DNA from: Alternaria dauci
Lineage: Eukaryota; Ascomycota; Dothideomycetes; Pleosporales; Pleosporaceae
DNA length: 64,000 bases
Direction: 5' to 3'
NCBI RefSeq assembly: GCF_042100115.1
Contig: NC_091277.1
Coordinates: 2,604,001-2,668,000 of the forward strand
Shown: in pieces, positions 52,801-62,306 of the stretch
Layout of the letters: every line of letters begins with the position of its first letter
How positions within the stretch are numbered: the first letter of the stretch is position 1
The notes under the pieces: model-generated
Told to the model about the DNA's origin: nothing
What the model saw: only the letters and a program-made list of their open reading frames with translations
Databases searched by the model: none
Made by a program: the position numbers and the translations under genes

Positions 52801-54339
52801 TGAGAAGATGTGCTTGACGTCAAATAGGCTGCGCTTTTTCCGAACGAGCCATGCCAGATCGTCGAGGCGTAAGCTTGGGTTTGACCGTATGTGCTGCGCG
52901 TGCTCCCGAATCATGGTCACCAAGGAAGAGGACGAGCATGCGGAGAAGAGTAGGGGTCCATGAAGAGAAGCTTGTTCTTCTTCTTCTTCTTCTTCTGCAT
53001 CTTGTCTCACGACGGGCTCAGCATCGTAACTTTCGAGGATGGCATGAGCGTTGGTACCACCGAAACCGAAGCTGTTGACGCTGGCTCGTCGGCAAGATTC
53101 TGAAGTCTCTGGCCACGCCATGCTAGACTGAAGGATCTCGAGATTCGAGTAGTAGGGCTCGATGGCCGGGTTCAGTTCGTTGAAGAGCAAGTTGGCGGGA
53201 ACAGTGCGATTTTGAATGGCAAGGGACGCCTTGAGCACGCCGGCCAGTCCAGAACAGCCCTCTAGATGACCGATGATGGTTTTTATCGAGCCGACGTACA
53301 TCTTGCTTGAGCCCTCATGCTTCTTTTCTGCTGGGAAGAAGGTTTCAGAGATGGCCTGTGCCTCAATGGGATCTCCGGCTGGGGTGCCTGTGCCATGGCA
53401 TTCGAAGAATTGGCAACGATCTACCGTTGGATCGAGGCCAGCATTGTGATAAGTGGATCTTATGAGCTCCGCCTGCGCTGAGGCACTAGGCATTGTTATT
53501 CCCTTGGTGCGTCCATCCGAGTTGACCCCCGTCTCCCGAATCACGCTCTCGATGTGGTCGCCGTCAGCTATAGCGTCGCTGAGCCGCTTAAGGAGGACTG
53601 CTGCACAGCCTTCTCCTCTTGCGTATCCGTCTGCCGTCTTATCCCACATGCGGGATCGAGAGTCCGGTGAGAGCATATGCAGTTTTGACTCTGAGATGTA
53701 CACTGCGGGATCGAGGATTAGGTTTGCGCCAGCTACTATGGCTGTCTTTGATTCGCTATTCCGCAAGTTCTGCACCGCCTGGTGCAGCGCAACCAAGGAG
53801 CTTGAGCATGCCGTGTCAATCGTCATGGACGCTCCCTTGAGGTCAAAAAAGTACGAGATGCGGTTAGCGACGATGCTCCGAGCTGTTCCTGTTGCGGCAT
53901 ATGTAGGCAGGATTTCTGTATCACGCATCTGGAGGTCCCACCAGTCTGCCGTCATGAGCCCCACGAAAACAGAGGTCTGCGAGCCGCGAACGTCGTCCAC
54001 CGAGCCCGCGGCCTCCATCGCCTCGTACACGGTTTCGAGGAGGATGCGCTGTGCGGGGTCCATGCTCTCTGCCTCGAGAGCGTTGATCTGGAAGAAGGGG
54101 GCATCAAATGCACGGATGTCCTCTGAAAGAAGGTACGACTTGTTCTTGACGTTTGTGCTGCCGTGGAAGCTTCCATCCTTGTTGTAAAAATTGGAGAGAA
54201 CCAGTCTTTCTTTGGGGATATCGGTCAACACATCCCGTGGTTCTTTCAGCAGATCCCACAGCTTCGAGGGCGACGAGGCGCCGCCTGGAAACCGGCATGC
54301 CGATCCTATGATGGCGATGGGCTCTTTCACGGCTGCCAT
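46873..54339 (-). CDS. Highly reducing PKS, KS-AT-DH-MT-ER0-KR-ACP
   Basis: Intronless, 2,488 residues. KS: DTACSSSL Cys near 176, with ECHGTGTPAGDP and IGHLEGCSG histidines. AT: GHSSGEIAATYAAG near 645. DH: MRGHGFKGQVLFP, a proper HxxxGxxxxP, near 980. C-methyltransferase: LEIGAGTGGTTRS near 1435. Between about 1620 and 2080 the ER region is present in length but has no NADPH motif, an inactive ER as in LovB. KR: LVGMTGDLGRSL near 2113. ACP: LISLGLDSL near 2441. It ends shortly after the ACP: no C, TE or R domain. It should build a C-methylated chain with the trans-ER encoded at 41.3 kb. Low-complexity Glu and Asp runs sit in linkers. Release must come from another protein, the NRPS being the obvious candidate. 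It shares its promoter with the ABC gene. Confidence 0.95.
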   Translation of the reverse strand: MAAVKEPIAIIGSACRFPGGASSPSKLWDLLKEPRDVLTDIPKERLVLSNFYNKDGSFHGSTNVKNKSYLLSEDIRAFDAPFFQINALEAESMDPAQRILLETVYEAMEAAGSVDDVRGSQTSVFVGLMTADWWDLQMRDTEILPTYAATGTARSIVANRISYFFDLKGASMTIDTACSSSLVALHQAVQNLRNSESKTAIVAGANLILDPAVYISESKLHMLSPDSRSRMWDKTADGYARGEGCAAVLLKRLSDAIADGDHIESVIRETGVNSDGRTKGITMPSASAQAELIRSTYHNAGLDPTVDRCQFFECHGTGTPAGDPIEAQAISETFFPAEKKHEGSSKMYVGSIKTIIGHLEGCSGLAGVLKASLAIQNRTVPANLLFNELNPAIEPYYSNLEILQSSMAWPETSESCRRASVNSFGFGGTNAHAILESYDAEPVVRQDAEEEEEEEQASLHGPLLFSACSSSSLVTMIREHAQHIRSNPSLRLDDLAWLVRKKRSLFDVKHIFSAPSRDLLLQQMDAFVETADPSSAGSRPQLLYPDDAPAVLGVFTGQGAQWATMGASLIHNCRLFAESIERSEAVLAALPDPPSWSLKQELLAPKETSRLNEALLSQPLCTALQIAMVDLATAAGVRFNATVGHSSGEIAATYAAGILSSADAMAIAYYRGYHASLACGPDGKQGGMLAVAISYEAAAELCAKPQWAGRISPAASNSPSSVTISGDIDAVQEAKAHFDAEKTFARQLVVDTAYHSHHMLPCAEAYLASLQACNITVNQPHPSCTWCSSVRGDAVMEGSELDLLKGQYWVDNMVKPVLFAEAVENSIWNGGPFEVVIEMGPHPALKGPVTQVLKSVLDSCPPYLGLLRRGEDAIETFSHGLGQVWVTLGPSFVDFEGYDGAFASEMATPRMFKGLPSYPWDHDKVYWKEGRISRNYRLRKNAPHELLGRRLPDDTDDEMRWRNILRLSELGWMRGHGFKGQVLFPAAAHVTMAIEASKYLKSGRSVKLIELRDVTIHHSIVLEEGSPGIETTFTLKVLNQAGAEKDVMEAEFSSYTFVDEASGASRKTLSGRIIVHVGDERDVGLPPVEPTDCQMSVVDAKSFYTSMESLGLDYQGLFRGLTRAERSQDHARTTATWQGQDDDDDDEVEKYLVHPALLDLAFQANLIPLASATTHAVERLFLPTRLHRLIVDPNQSRGLSRPGAATDIDAFVTYLASSDMMGDVHVLNSSGTATSIQVEGLCWKLLADDTPGQDNQLFSRTVWEMDITSGAIDVGESNEEDVETCELIDTMERSALLYFRDLVGSVSAEEIKTFAWHHQRFFEAIAVMLEDIRCGRNAVVQEAWLEDTRETIDELHTKFPGQIELQLMAAISEQLVSVVRGKTQMLEVMMQADMLNRFYMEGAFARRLNASIARVTRQLAHKYPRAKFLEIGAGTGGTTRSILDSIGSRYASYTYTDISSGFFQRAADKFADDVHKMTFCVLDIEKDVASQGFDEGGYDVIVAANVLHATRNLAETMQHTRSLLKPGGYLILMEATGKAMAATYIMGALPGWWLGVDDGRRLHPGVSVSEWDGLLRRAHFSGVDAVTYDFADLPKHTFSVMVTQAVDEPVAVVRDPLAASLTFAGERLLVVGGASPAAARLRQRVQALLTQWSETVVVDTIDELDLDPDLDSIGGAFPSVLCLTELDAPLLASPMTDGRLRKLQQLFAQARRVLWLTSGAAGADPLSNMVVGLGRSLPAELPHLALQFLDIDSARDASPASVAAVLLRLVAAGRSDAVQARWTMEPELRLVGDGLWVPRIVPDEAMNHRVTARRRPVLRRVAKSSARVELGAKDGANGALGLREATPLAAVEGARVVDVDYSIALGTRCFLSMGRIRGAAELAMTVSHVDATSIEAPSVFIVPRASQAAAPADATLLLHMATQLLAQHIVQHAPAHGRALVYEPGTEGLGAAIASQARRAAKTVLLATATTTAVPAGWLSLPLHGTERALRRLVPHDIACFIALGPAPQPALVASLPRAATVHQLSEPDLDPSRLDATVLSAAYTAVLNTTPAPSTAPPATVHVQDLAGAVCATRRYPTIVDWTRHDMTVAVRPLDTKSLLRPDRTYLLVGMTGDLGRSLCTWMLENGARHVVLTSRNATVDTAWLAETSHFGATVRVCRMDVSDRRSVDSVCATIAAELPPIAGVCNAAMVLQDQLFSDLTADALNKVLAPKVTGSAILDQVFGANGPELDFFVLFSSLASVFGNAGQANYHAANLFMEGLCARRRRSRLPASVMHIGFITDVGYVARSDRRFKEHLGKLSLKLMSQRDLHHLFAEAVANSHPDRCHGRSWNIIAGIDPFVDDGDQAPVRPPFYSNPRFAHYILDSRHVSAAAAAAAASSGSGSSQRQHHLLKRQLSAGIPEKEAAAAIEAAFADGLETMLQMVPNSVKPDRSLISLGLDSLIAVEIRAWFHKALDLDVPVLRILKGDSVASISADVARKLLTVAAE

Positions 54340-55001
54340 GTTGGAAATTTCGCGCTTGAGGATAGACTAGTAGGTACTCTGAAGGCTGCTCTGCACCTTG
54401 CTTGAAAGATGCAACAGGAAATAAAAAATGAAATATCGTCGAAACTTGGCGTGTAACAGTCTAACAACAGACTACAGCGGTACTCTAACCTTGCTCTTTT
54501 AAAAAAAATGGATATCGGTGCGTGTCTATTAACAAGTTCAGACCCCAAAGCTTCCGGAGGAGTCCTTTCGGCTTTACGAGAATCGTGCGGGTACCGACAT
54601 GGTACGAGTAGTAGAGCTGGAAATGCCTCTTATTGGCTGGAAATGCGTGCGGCAGCCAGGACATGGGGCACCAAGTCGTTTTTCTGTTCGGCTAAAAAAG
54701 AAAGATTCCACAAAAGTAAGCTAACCGCCTTCGCTATCCCCGCAAAACAGTTATCCGAGCGGGAATTATCCGCATAAAACTTCCGTCTCAAATGGGTCAT
54801 TTGACAGTCAATCCATCTAATAGTCTTTTCGTCCTTTGCTTCGCCTTTTATCCGCCGGAGGTTTTTTTTTCTCTCTCTCCCTTGATATCAAACAAGTCAT
54901 TTCTTCAAATCGAAACCAGCGACTAAAATCTCGTCTCCCTCTCCGCCCCTACCCCTCTTTCGGTCTCGCGTCGTTCTTTCGTGATCCTGTAGACGGCGAC
55001 A
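54340..55001. promoter_or_regulatory. Bidirectional promoter of PKS and ABC genes
   Basis: 662 bases between divergent starts. TTATCCG occurs at 54,751-54,757, 54,766-54,772 and 54,848-54,854; the second continues as CGCATAA, nearly matching TTTTCCGCATAA at 61,213 in the UstYa-2/3 promoter. CT-rich leaders flank both ends. Confidence 0.5.
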
Positions 55002-58000
55002 ATGTCGGCCCTGTGGGAGATTTTGGAACGACTAGAAGAGCACGCTGAGATGATATTTTGTCTCACCCTCGCCATCTTCTCCCTTGTAGCTATAGCTCGG
55101 ACGGTAAAGCTTTCGGTCGCGCGGGACAGATTCTTGAAGAAGAATCTCCTTGGTTCCTTGAAATTGGTGAGTAGTACATATATTTATGCGCTGAGATATT
55201 GTTTTCCAAAAGTCATTGACTTGGGTGGGAAGAGAAAAGTTTAGCTGCATAAACACTTATTCTACTTGTCCGACTCTTTTTATAGTTACTGTGAGCGACG
55301 CTGAAAAAAGGTGTTATCTAGGTATCTACGGGCGTATACGCGCTATCAAGCACACTCACGCTTCTTCTCTTACTTTTCCACGACGACAAGGAGAACAATG
55401 GCGTGATAGCCATGGCATATTCGCTGTGCTTCGCGGCTTGGTGCATCTGTGTCACATCTAGAGTAGGGCATGTGAAGACGGTGCGGCCTAGTCATTTCCT
55501 GCAATTCTTCGCGCTCGTGCTCGTCCCATACCAGGTGTATTGGGTGCAGAGGATCAAAGGCTACGACAAGGCGCTTCTGAGCGCTTCAGCATATGTCCAT
55601 GCGATTGCTTTGGCTTTGTGGATGTGTTGCGAGTCGTGCAACAAGAGGCACCTCTTTGTGTCTGAAGCTGATCTGCGCTTGTCGGCAGAGGAGACGTGTG
55701 GCTTGTTTGAACTCAGACTGTTTTGGTACCTCAACTCTCTCTTCTTGAAAGGTATTTCTTTTTCTTCTGCTCCCTTGCCCTCCCCTTGTTCTTCTTGGAC
55801 CGAGTTGTTGACCGAGCATTGTAGCGTACCGGAACACCATCGCACTGGAAGATGTGCAAAAGATTGATGCGCAGCTAGTGTCAGAGGACATACTGGAGCG
55901 ATTCAGGGTCCGCTGGTCGCGGCGCAGCAACCAGTCAGGACGCCATGCTCTATTGCAGTCTATATTTGCAGTTCTGTGGAAGGAAATGTGCATAGCAGTT
56001 CTTCCCAGGTGAGTCTCTGACTTTTCCACTAGAATGCCAGCACCATAACACTTTGAAGGGTACTGGAGCTCGGTACAATATTGACTCAGCCTTTCCTTAT
56101 ATCCGCAATGCTGGTCCAGATCCGCGACCCAGAAAGCGATTCCCATGTGAGGGATTGGATGATGCTTGGAGCCTTTGCTGGGAACTTCCTTCTCTCTGCC
56201 ATCTTTTCCTCGTGGTACTCGCACAGCATTGTTCGCTTCACAGTCAAGCTTCGCTCCCTTCTCATCTCTGCCATCTACGACAAGGCACTTCGAGCGAATA
56301 GTCGAGACGCCGACGTCGGCTCCGCAACCGTACTTATGAACGTCGATCTAGAAAAGGTTCTAGAGGGCATGAAGTTTGTTCACGAGATCTGGGCAGTTCC
56401 AATTGGCATCGTAGTCTGCTTGTACATGCTATTCAGGAATCTGGGCTGGGCCTTTGTGGTGCCGCTGGTCATCGTCATTCTAGCGGCTGGCATGACGTGG
56501 GATATTGGAGATAACATGACTGCACGCAATCTTGATTGGGTGACCAGAACGGAGCAACGCATCACGACAATGTCTAAAATAGCCTCGTCCCTCAAGGAGG
56601 TTCGTATACTCGGATTGACTGAGAAACTTCACAACACCATGACTACACTGAGAGTCGACGAACTGGTTGCCTATCGGTACGTTTTGCCACAAAAAATCTA
56701 CAAGTAATGTCTGCAAAATTCTCACTAACCTCTTTTTTTTAAAAAAATTTTAGTTCCACATCGAGCCTCTGGACTTTCGTTGTTGGTAGTGGTAAGGTTT
56801 CCAGCGCTTCGGGGCCTTGTTTGCGATTTGACCTAACATATTACAGGTTTCGCAATGTTCCCAATCATGATTTTTGGCACGGTTACTGTCGTCTCCATAA
56901 CGAGCCTGCGGGGTGGAGCTCCTCTGGACTATGACGGGCTCTTCACCTCGCTCTCTGTGCTCAAGTTGATTGCGTCTCAGATGCTGCCAATGCTCCAAGA
57001 GATGATAACTTTCCAGGGATCGGCAGCATCTCTCGATCGGATGCAGGCGTATCTCGTAACACAAGAGCAAGACGAAGACATGGGCTACCTTGAAGAGAGC
57101 TCAAGGCCATCTGAAGACTTTCACATTGCTAATCCCGACGACTTTGAGCTCCAAGAGACTTGTTCGCGGCCTACACGCACTAATACGTTCTATATTACAG
57201 ATGCTTCTTTTGGATTCAGCTACGCACAGCCATTGCTACATGGCATAACCCTCACCATAGAAGACGGCTCATTCACCATGATCATCGGCAAAGTTGGCTC
57301 AGGGAAGTCACTAATGCTGCAGTCGCTCATAGGCGAGATGACGAAGCTTGAAGGATTTTTCGAGCCAAGCCACGCCCCCGTCGCTTATTGCGCCCAAGCA
57401 GTCTGGCTGCGCAATGTTTCTGTACGAGACAACATCCTAGGAGAGAGCTATTATGAAGAAAGCTGGTACAAGGCCGTGGTCCACGCGTGCGTGCTCGAAC
57501 AAGACTTTGCAGAGCTGCCAAATGGAGATGCAACCGCGGTCGGATCTAGTGCCATGGCTCTTTCGGGAGGGCAGAAGAATCGAGTTTCCCTTGCGCGGGC
57601 CCTCTACTCGCGGAGACGTGTAGTCATTGTCGATGACATTCTCTCCGGGCTAGACAGCACCACGGAGAAACTCGTCTTCTCGCGCGTCTTCGGCCCTGAA
57701 GGCCTACTCAGGCAAATAAAATCCACAGTCGTGCTTGCCACGCATTCTATCCGATGGACCGCAAAGTCGGACAAGATTGTCGTCATGTCCGAAGGCGGCA
57801 TCGTTGCCCATGGATGCCACGAAAGCCTGTCGCAAAATCCTGCATTATGGGAAACGTTTTGCTTACAAGATGATGAAGAACAAGTTTCCGCGGAGGAGCA
57901 GAAACCGCTCGTTCACAATGCTACTTTGGCGACTGAAAAGAACGAAGCAGCTGACATTGCGACTGTAGCTGCAGTAGAGACAAGAGATTACAGGCGAAAG

Positions 58001-60061
58001 GGCGAGGCTGGGACGCTGCTTTACTACCTTGGGGAACTTGGCAAGTCGCGTACGGTCATTTACCTTGTATTGATGACCTCGGCCTACACCTTGAACGCAG
58101 TCCAATTCATATGGGTGCAAAAGCTTCTAAAGGATAGTGTTTCGGTTGTTCTCTTTTGCCGGAGCATCAGCATATTCACCGCCATCAGCCTGGTGGCTTT
58201 TTTCCTTGTTGGAATCTTTTTGACCTATTTCTTCCTTGCCCTTTGCCCTCGATCAGGCCTGCGTATGCACGCAAAGCAGCTCGCCGTTTTCATGAAGGCA
58301 CACTTTACTGCAGTCGTTACCAAGGATGTTGGCGACATTGTAAACCTGTTTTCTCAGGACACCGTCATCGTAGATAGACTCCTCCCTATCTTGTCCCTTA
58401 ACATCTCAACAGGTCAGATACAGCACCTTGAGCAACTTAGAACCGCACTGGCTGACGCTATCCACAGGCTTTGTCGAGCAAACTAAAAACGCCATCATTC
58501 TGACCGCCGCGACTCCACCTATCTTGTTCGTCATACCTTTCTTTGTCGCCGTTGGGTATGCAGTCCAGTACTTTTATCTTCGTACATCGCGCCAACTCCG
58601 TCATCTGGACCTGGAGGCCAAGGCACCACTGTGCACCAACTTTCTCGAAACGCTTTCAGGAAGTGCCACTATCCGGGCGTTTGGCTGGTTTGCGCCGTTT
58701 GAAAGCCGAAATAGGAAGCTCTTGCTCCAATCACAAGCGCCGTATTACCTCCTTCAGGACACCCAAAACTGGCTAGCATTAGTCCTTGACTTGATGGTTG
58801 CTGCCATCATATCCATCTTAGTGGGCCTGGCACTTGTATTCCGTGCCAAGATAAATCCTGCGTTTGTTGCACTTGCTCTTGTTGGAGTGGTAAGTCAAAG
58901 TCGACTACGATGCCCTTTTCTCTTCAGTCGAGAAATGATACTAATAATCCGTAGATGGATCTAGGCTTTGGTATACGCATCTTAGTTCTCGCCTGGACGG
59001 AAGTCGAGACAGCAATGAGCGCCGTCACCCGCATCAGGCGTTTCCTCGACAACACCAGTCAGGAACCCGTCTCGTACTCTGACTTTTCTGATTCGCGCTG
59101 GCCAAGACACGGCGCTGTTCAATTCCGCAACGTCTCCTCTTCCTACACGCCTGACACCAACGTGCCAGCTACTCTTCGCAGTATTGACTTCAGGATTGGC
59201 GCCGGCGAGAAAGTAGGTGTCTGCGGTCGCACCGGTAGCGGCAAGTCATCGCTTATTGCCACCCTTCTCGGCCTCATGCACCAAACGACTGGCGAAATAC
59301 TGATCGACGGCATCTCAACCACAACACTTCCACTATCCATGCTGAGGACAAGGACAATCTCTCTAACACAGGAGCCCTTTTTTCTAGAGCAGAGTGTGCG
59401 GGAGAACCTGACACCATGGACGCACACATCTGGCCTTTACAATGACACGGAAACTGAGCAACAAAGTACGACGCCCTCGGACGATGATATGGTTTACGCA
59501 TTGCAAAAGTGCGGCATCTGGGAGAAGCTAGAAGCAGCAGCTCCGAAATCCGGGTCGGGACTCGCAGTCGACTTGGCGACGGTGGACAGCTTGCTTAGCG
59601 AGGGCGAAAAACAGCTGTTTTGTTTAGCCCGAGCCATCTTGCATCCGGGAAAGCTCGTACTTTTGGACGAAGCCACAAGCCGGTGAGTTCTTGGCCCCAA
59701 TTCTATTGCCTTATATCCTACTCCTCCACACCAATCCCCTTGTCGATCCTTTGTGACATCACTCCAAGTCTATTTTATTGCTTCTTTAGACTAATCACGT
59801 TTCTGGTTGCGAAAAAACAGCGTCGATGCCAACACCGAAGCGCTTATGCAGGAAATCCTCCGCACCGAGTTTGCCGATAGAACCATCATTGCCATTTCCC
59901 ACCGCCTAGCTGCAATCATGGATTTCGACCGCATCATCGTCATGGATCATGGCCGCGTTGCCGAAATCGGTTCTCCCAAGTCCCTACTAGCTACACCGGG
60001 GAGTTTGTTCTCCGCATTGGCCAAAGCGCAGGAACTTGTACTCGGGAAAGAAGGGCGTTAG
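55002..60061 (+). CDS. Full-size ABCC (MRP-type) transporter
   Basis: Nine exons (55002-55166, 55322-55751, 55825-56008, 56059-56676, 56754-56791, 56847-58412, 58468-58889, 58955-59682, 59821-60061) give about 1,463 residues, normal for fungal ABCC. Layout: N-terminal TMD0, TMD1, NBD1, TMD2, NBD2. NBD1: Walker A GKVGSGKS (about 626), signature LSGGQ (about 716), Walker B VVIVDD with Asp in the usual Glu place, as is common in ABCC NBD1. NBD2: Walker A GRTGSGKSS (about 1233), signature LSEGE (about 1354) instead of LSxGQ, Walker B LVLLDE, and HRLAAI switch His. It probably exports the final product or moves it into vacuoles. All joins are GT-AG and in phase. Confidence 0.92.
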
Positions 60062-60291
60062 AGCGCACGATTAAAGTGTATCAAGTGTTCTGTTCAAGTA
60101 TATATACATACGCAGGCATCATGTACGTAGTATTAGACTAGCTATTCTCGAAAACTATACTCTATAACCTCGTATCGTTGTAAGCTGTTATGCAAAAGCT
60201 TCGCGTCATGCACGGTAGGGTATCTAGCTAGCTAGTAGAACACGTCGGAAAAGATATTTTATTAAGCCTTGTTCATTCATGCTCGCTATTC

Positions 60292-61005
60292 TTAATGCTT
60301 AAATAATAGACAATCGAAAATGGGCCTAGGTTCGAAAACAGGACGCAATGCAGGATCGGTAATATCCGAGACGGATGGTTTGCCCGTGATGTTCAGACAA
60401 TGGTCTATGTGCTCTTCCTCGACAACGTTGTTAGGCACGGCCCATAACTCGTGGTTCAAGAGCTTCATACGCTTCTCGAGCGTGTATATGCAGTGAAGAT
60501 AGTGAAAAGTGCCGTGGGAGTAGATGAACTCGTAGTTGCCCCCCAACACATAATCCATGTCTGCTTTGTGGAGGCCGTCTGGGTCGGAATACATGGATAT
60601 GTTGAGATTATCCCACTCGGACAAATACTCCTCATACATGGTATGGTCGAGGCACTCGGGCCGTATCCACGACCCAATCATGTAGTCGAAAACGCATCCA
60701 TTGCCTGGACCGTCTGCTGCTTTGGCTCCGCACGAGCCCAGGTTGATAGGTGCCGGGAGTGGCCGGTGGGAAGATATCGCCCCCAGGTGATATGCGCCTG
60801 CCGCGACGATGGACACTAGTACCAGCAGTGAAAGCGCAAGCACTAAAGTGCCAACCTGACTCATTGCTCGCCACACAGAAGCCGGAAAACGGGGCAGCTT
60901 CTGGCGGAAAGAAGTCTTCTCAGAAAGGCCGTCTGGGTGAGAGTTCTCCTCGTCGGAAAGTCGCCCATCGCTGGCGTCGGAGAGCAGCCTGTGATTTTCT
61001 TCCAT
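60292..61005 (-). CDS. UstYa-like (DUF3328) oxidase, short form
   Basis: Single exon, 237 residues from the ATG at 61,005. Membrane helix at residues about 51-72 (VGTLVLALSLLVLVSIVAAG). The luminal part has GCVFDYMIGSWIRPECLD followed by both signature motifs: HYLHC (168-172) and HIDHC (199-203). The short spacing and the GCxFDxxxxxWxPxxC block distinguish it from the long-form UstYa-1; it looks like the group that works alongside NRPS and RiPP pathways. Substrate presumably the cluster peptide. Divergent from the degenerate UstYa-3, with which it shares the GCxFD block and so probably an origin by duplication. Confidence 0.87.
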   Translation of the reverse strand: MEENHRLLSDASDGRLSDEENSHPDGLSEKTSFRQKLPRFPASVWRAMSQVGTLVLALSLLVLVSIVAAGAYHLGAISSHRPLPAPINLGSCGAKAADGPGNGCVFDYMIGSWIRPECLDHTMYEEYLSEWDNLNISMYSDPDGLHKADMDYVLGGNYEFIYSHGTFHYLHCIYTLEKRMKLLNHELWAVPNNVVEEEHIDHCLNITGKPSVSDITDPALRPVFEPRPIFDCLLFKH

Positions 61006-61486
61006 GGTGGGTCCCAAACTGGAGGGAAAGAGGGTTCAAGCCGGACCTTTGGCGCAAAAGGCAAGTGAGGAACTTGTAAAAGATTACGATGTGGTGCGAC
61101 GCTCTTTAACTCTGGTTTTGGTTTGATTCCTCGTCCGCTAGTACCTTTTGTACCGAATAGGAGGGGAACGGAAAAATTACCCGAATTGCCGCTGCTTCAA
61201 CCAGCACCTTATTTTTCCGCATAATTTACCGATCTTATTTCGGGGGAGGTCTAATACAGCCATCTCCATCAAGAGAAACCAAATTGCGCCTATCGTTCTT
61301 TAACGGGCTACCGCATCAAGTATCCAGATTGGAGTGCGGTCAAAGTCCTCCTTGCTGCATTCATACCCACCTCAATCCAGGGTTGCCCACCTTCGGAAAC
61401 AGAAGAACCTCGTGCTACTCGCGAAATCACATCATACCAGGGACACATATTACGCGTAGATTCGCATCGACACGGGCCAAAAAATC
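61006..61486. promoter_or_regulatory. Bidirectional promoter of UstYa-2 and UstYa-3
   Basis: 481 bases between divergent starts. It contains TTTTCCGCATAA at 61,213-61,224 and a second CCG site (AATTGCCG) just before it. The first resembles the site at 54,766 in the PKS/ABC promoter. Confidence 0.4.
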
Positions 61487-62143
61487 ATGTTCAAGCGGTC
61501 GAAGAATCGGAAAGGCACGTCGCGCCCGTTTGCAAGCGACCCAACCCATGTGCCATTGCTCGCACAGGAAGAAGAACAAGATTACGAAAACAAAATACGT
61601 GGTGAATCCAAGCGATTCATAACCTGGGCCGCCATCCTCGGCATCCTCGTGCTTTGCACAGTAGCGGCTTCACTGGTAACGGTCGGTACGAGCAGTCTAG
61701 AGCCATATGCCTATGAGCGGTATGACGCGCGCAGGAAAGGATGCGGCGAGACGGCCCAAGAGGCGACGACACGCGGTTGCCATTTCGACCCTATTACCTT
61801 CTCCTGGCTGCCGTCCGACTGCGTCGACCACGGCTTGATCGATGAGTTCCGCGCCACGGGCTGGACCTTGTATGCAGAGCGGAATACAACGGTCACACTG
61901 GCCGAAGAGGACTTCGCCAAGGGTATAGACGAAAGAGCGCAGGCTTGGCTTGACAAAAAGGGCTATGTCCTTCGTTGTGTTTATATGTGGAAGAGCATGC
62001 ATCGCGCTATCGCGTTGGGGAGAAGCCTTCCCACAGTCTTAAGCTCGGAAGCTGAGACCGATCTTTGTAGTCAGATATTACGGGATTACCAGTCAGCAAA
62101 TGAAGCTACCTATAAGGTCGCTGTACAATTTCCAGCATGTTAA
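61487..62143 (+). CDS. UstYa-like (DUF3328) paralogue lacking the HxxHC histidines
   Basis: Single exon, 218 residues. Membrane helix at residues about 45-67 (ITWAAILGILVLCTVAASLV). The luminal part keeps the family block GCHFDPITFSWLPSDC, parallel to GCVFDYMIGSWIRPEC of its divergent neighbour. Where HxxHC motifs are expected, it has Y160-VL-R163-C164 and E190-TD-L193-C194: both cysteines stay, all four histidines are gone. It should therefore not bind the presumed metal in the usual way. Options: a non-catalytic partner of UstYa-2, a new chemistry, or early decay. The open frame without stops argues against simple decay. A possible glycosylation site NTT lies at 133. Confidence 0.8.
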   Translation: MFKRSKNRKGTSRPFASDPTHVPLLAQEEEQDYENKIRGESKRFITWAAILGILVLCTVAASLVTVGTSSLEPYAYERYDARRKGCGETAQEATTRGCHFDPITFSWLPSDCVDHGLIDEFRATGWTLYAERNTTVTLAEEDFAKGIDERAQAWLDKKGYVLRCVYMWKSMHRAIALGRSLPTVLSSEAETDLCSQILRDYQSANEATYKVAVQFPAC

Positions 62144-62306
62144 ATACAAGCTCACTCTACAATAAAGTATATTGAAACGGGAAGAATTCGTTCAAAAAAG
62201 GAACTAATAGAATGTTCCAAGTTAAGATCATAGTAACGCATTGTCCTAGAATCCCCTATATGCGCTACAGTACACTGTACGCTTATTTCGTCTTACAACA
62301 GACACC

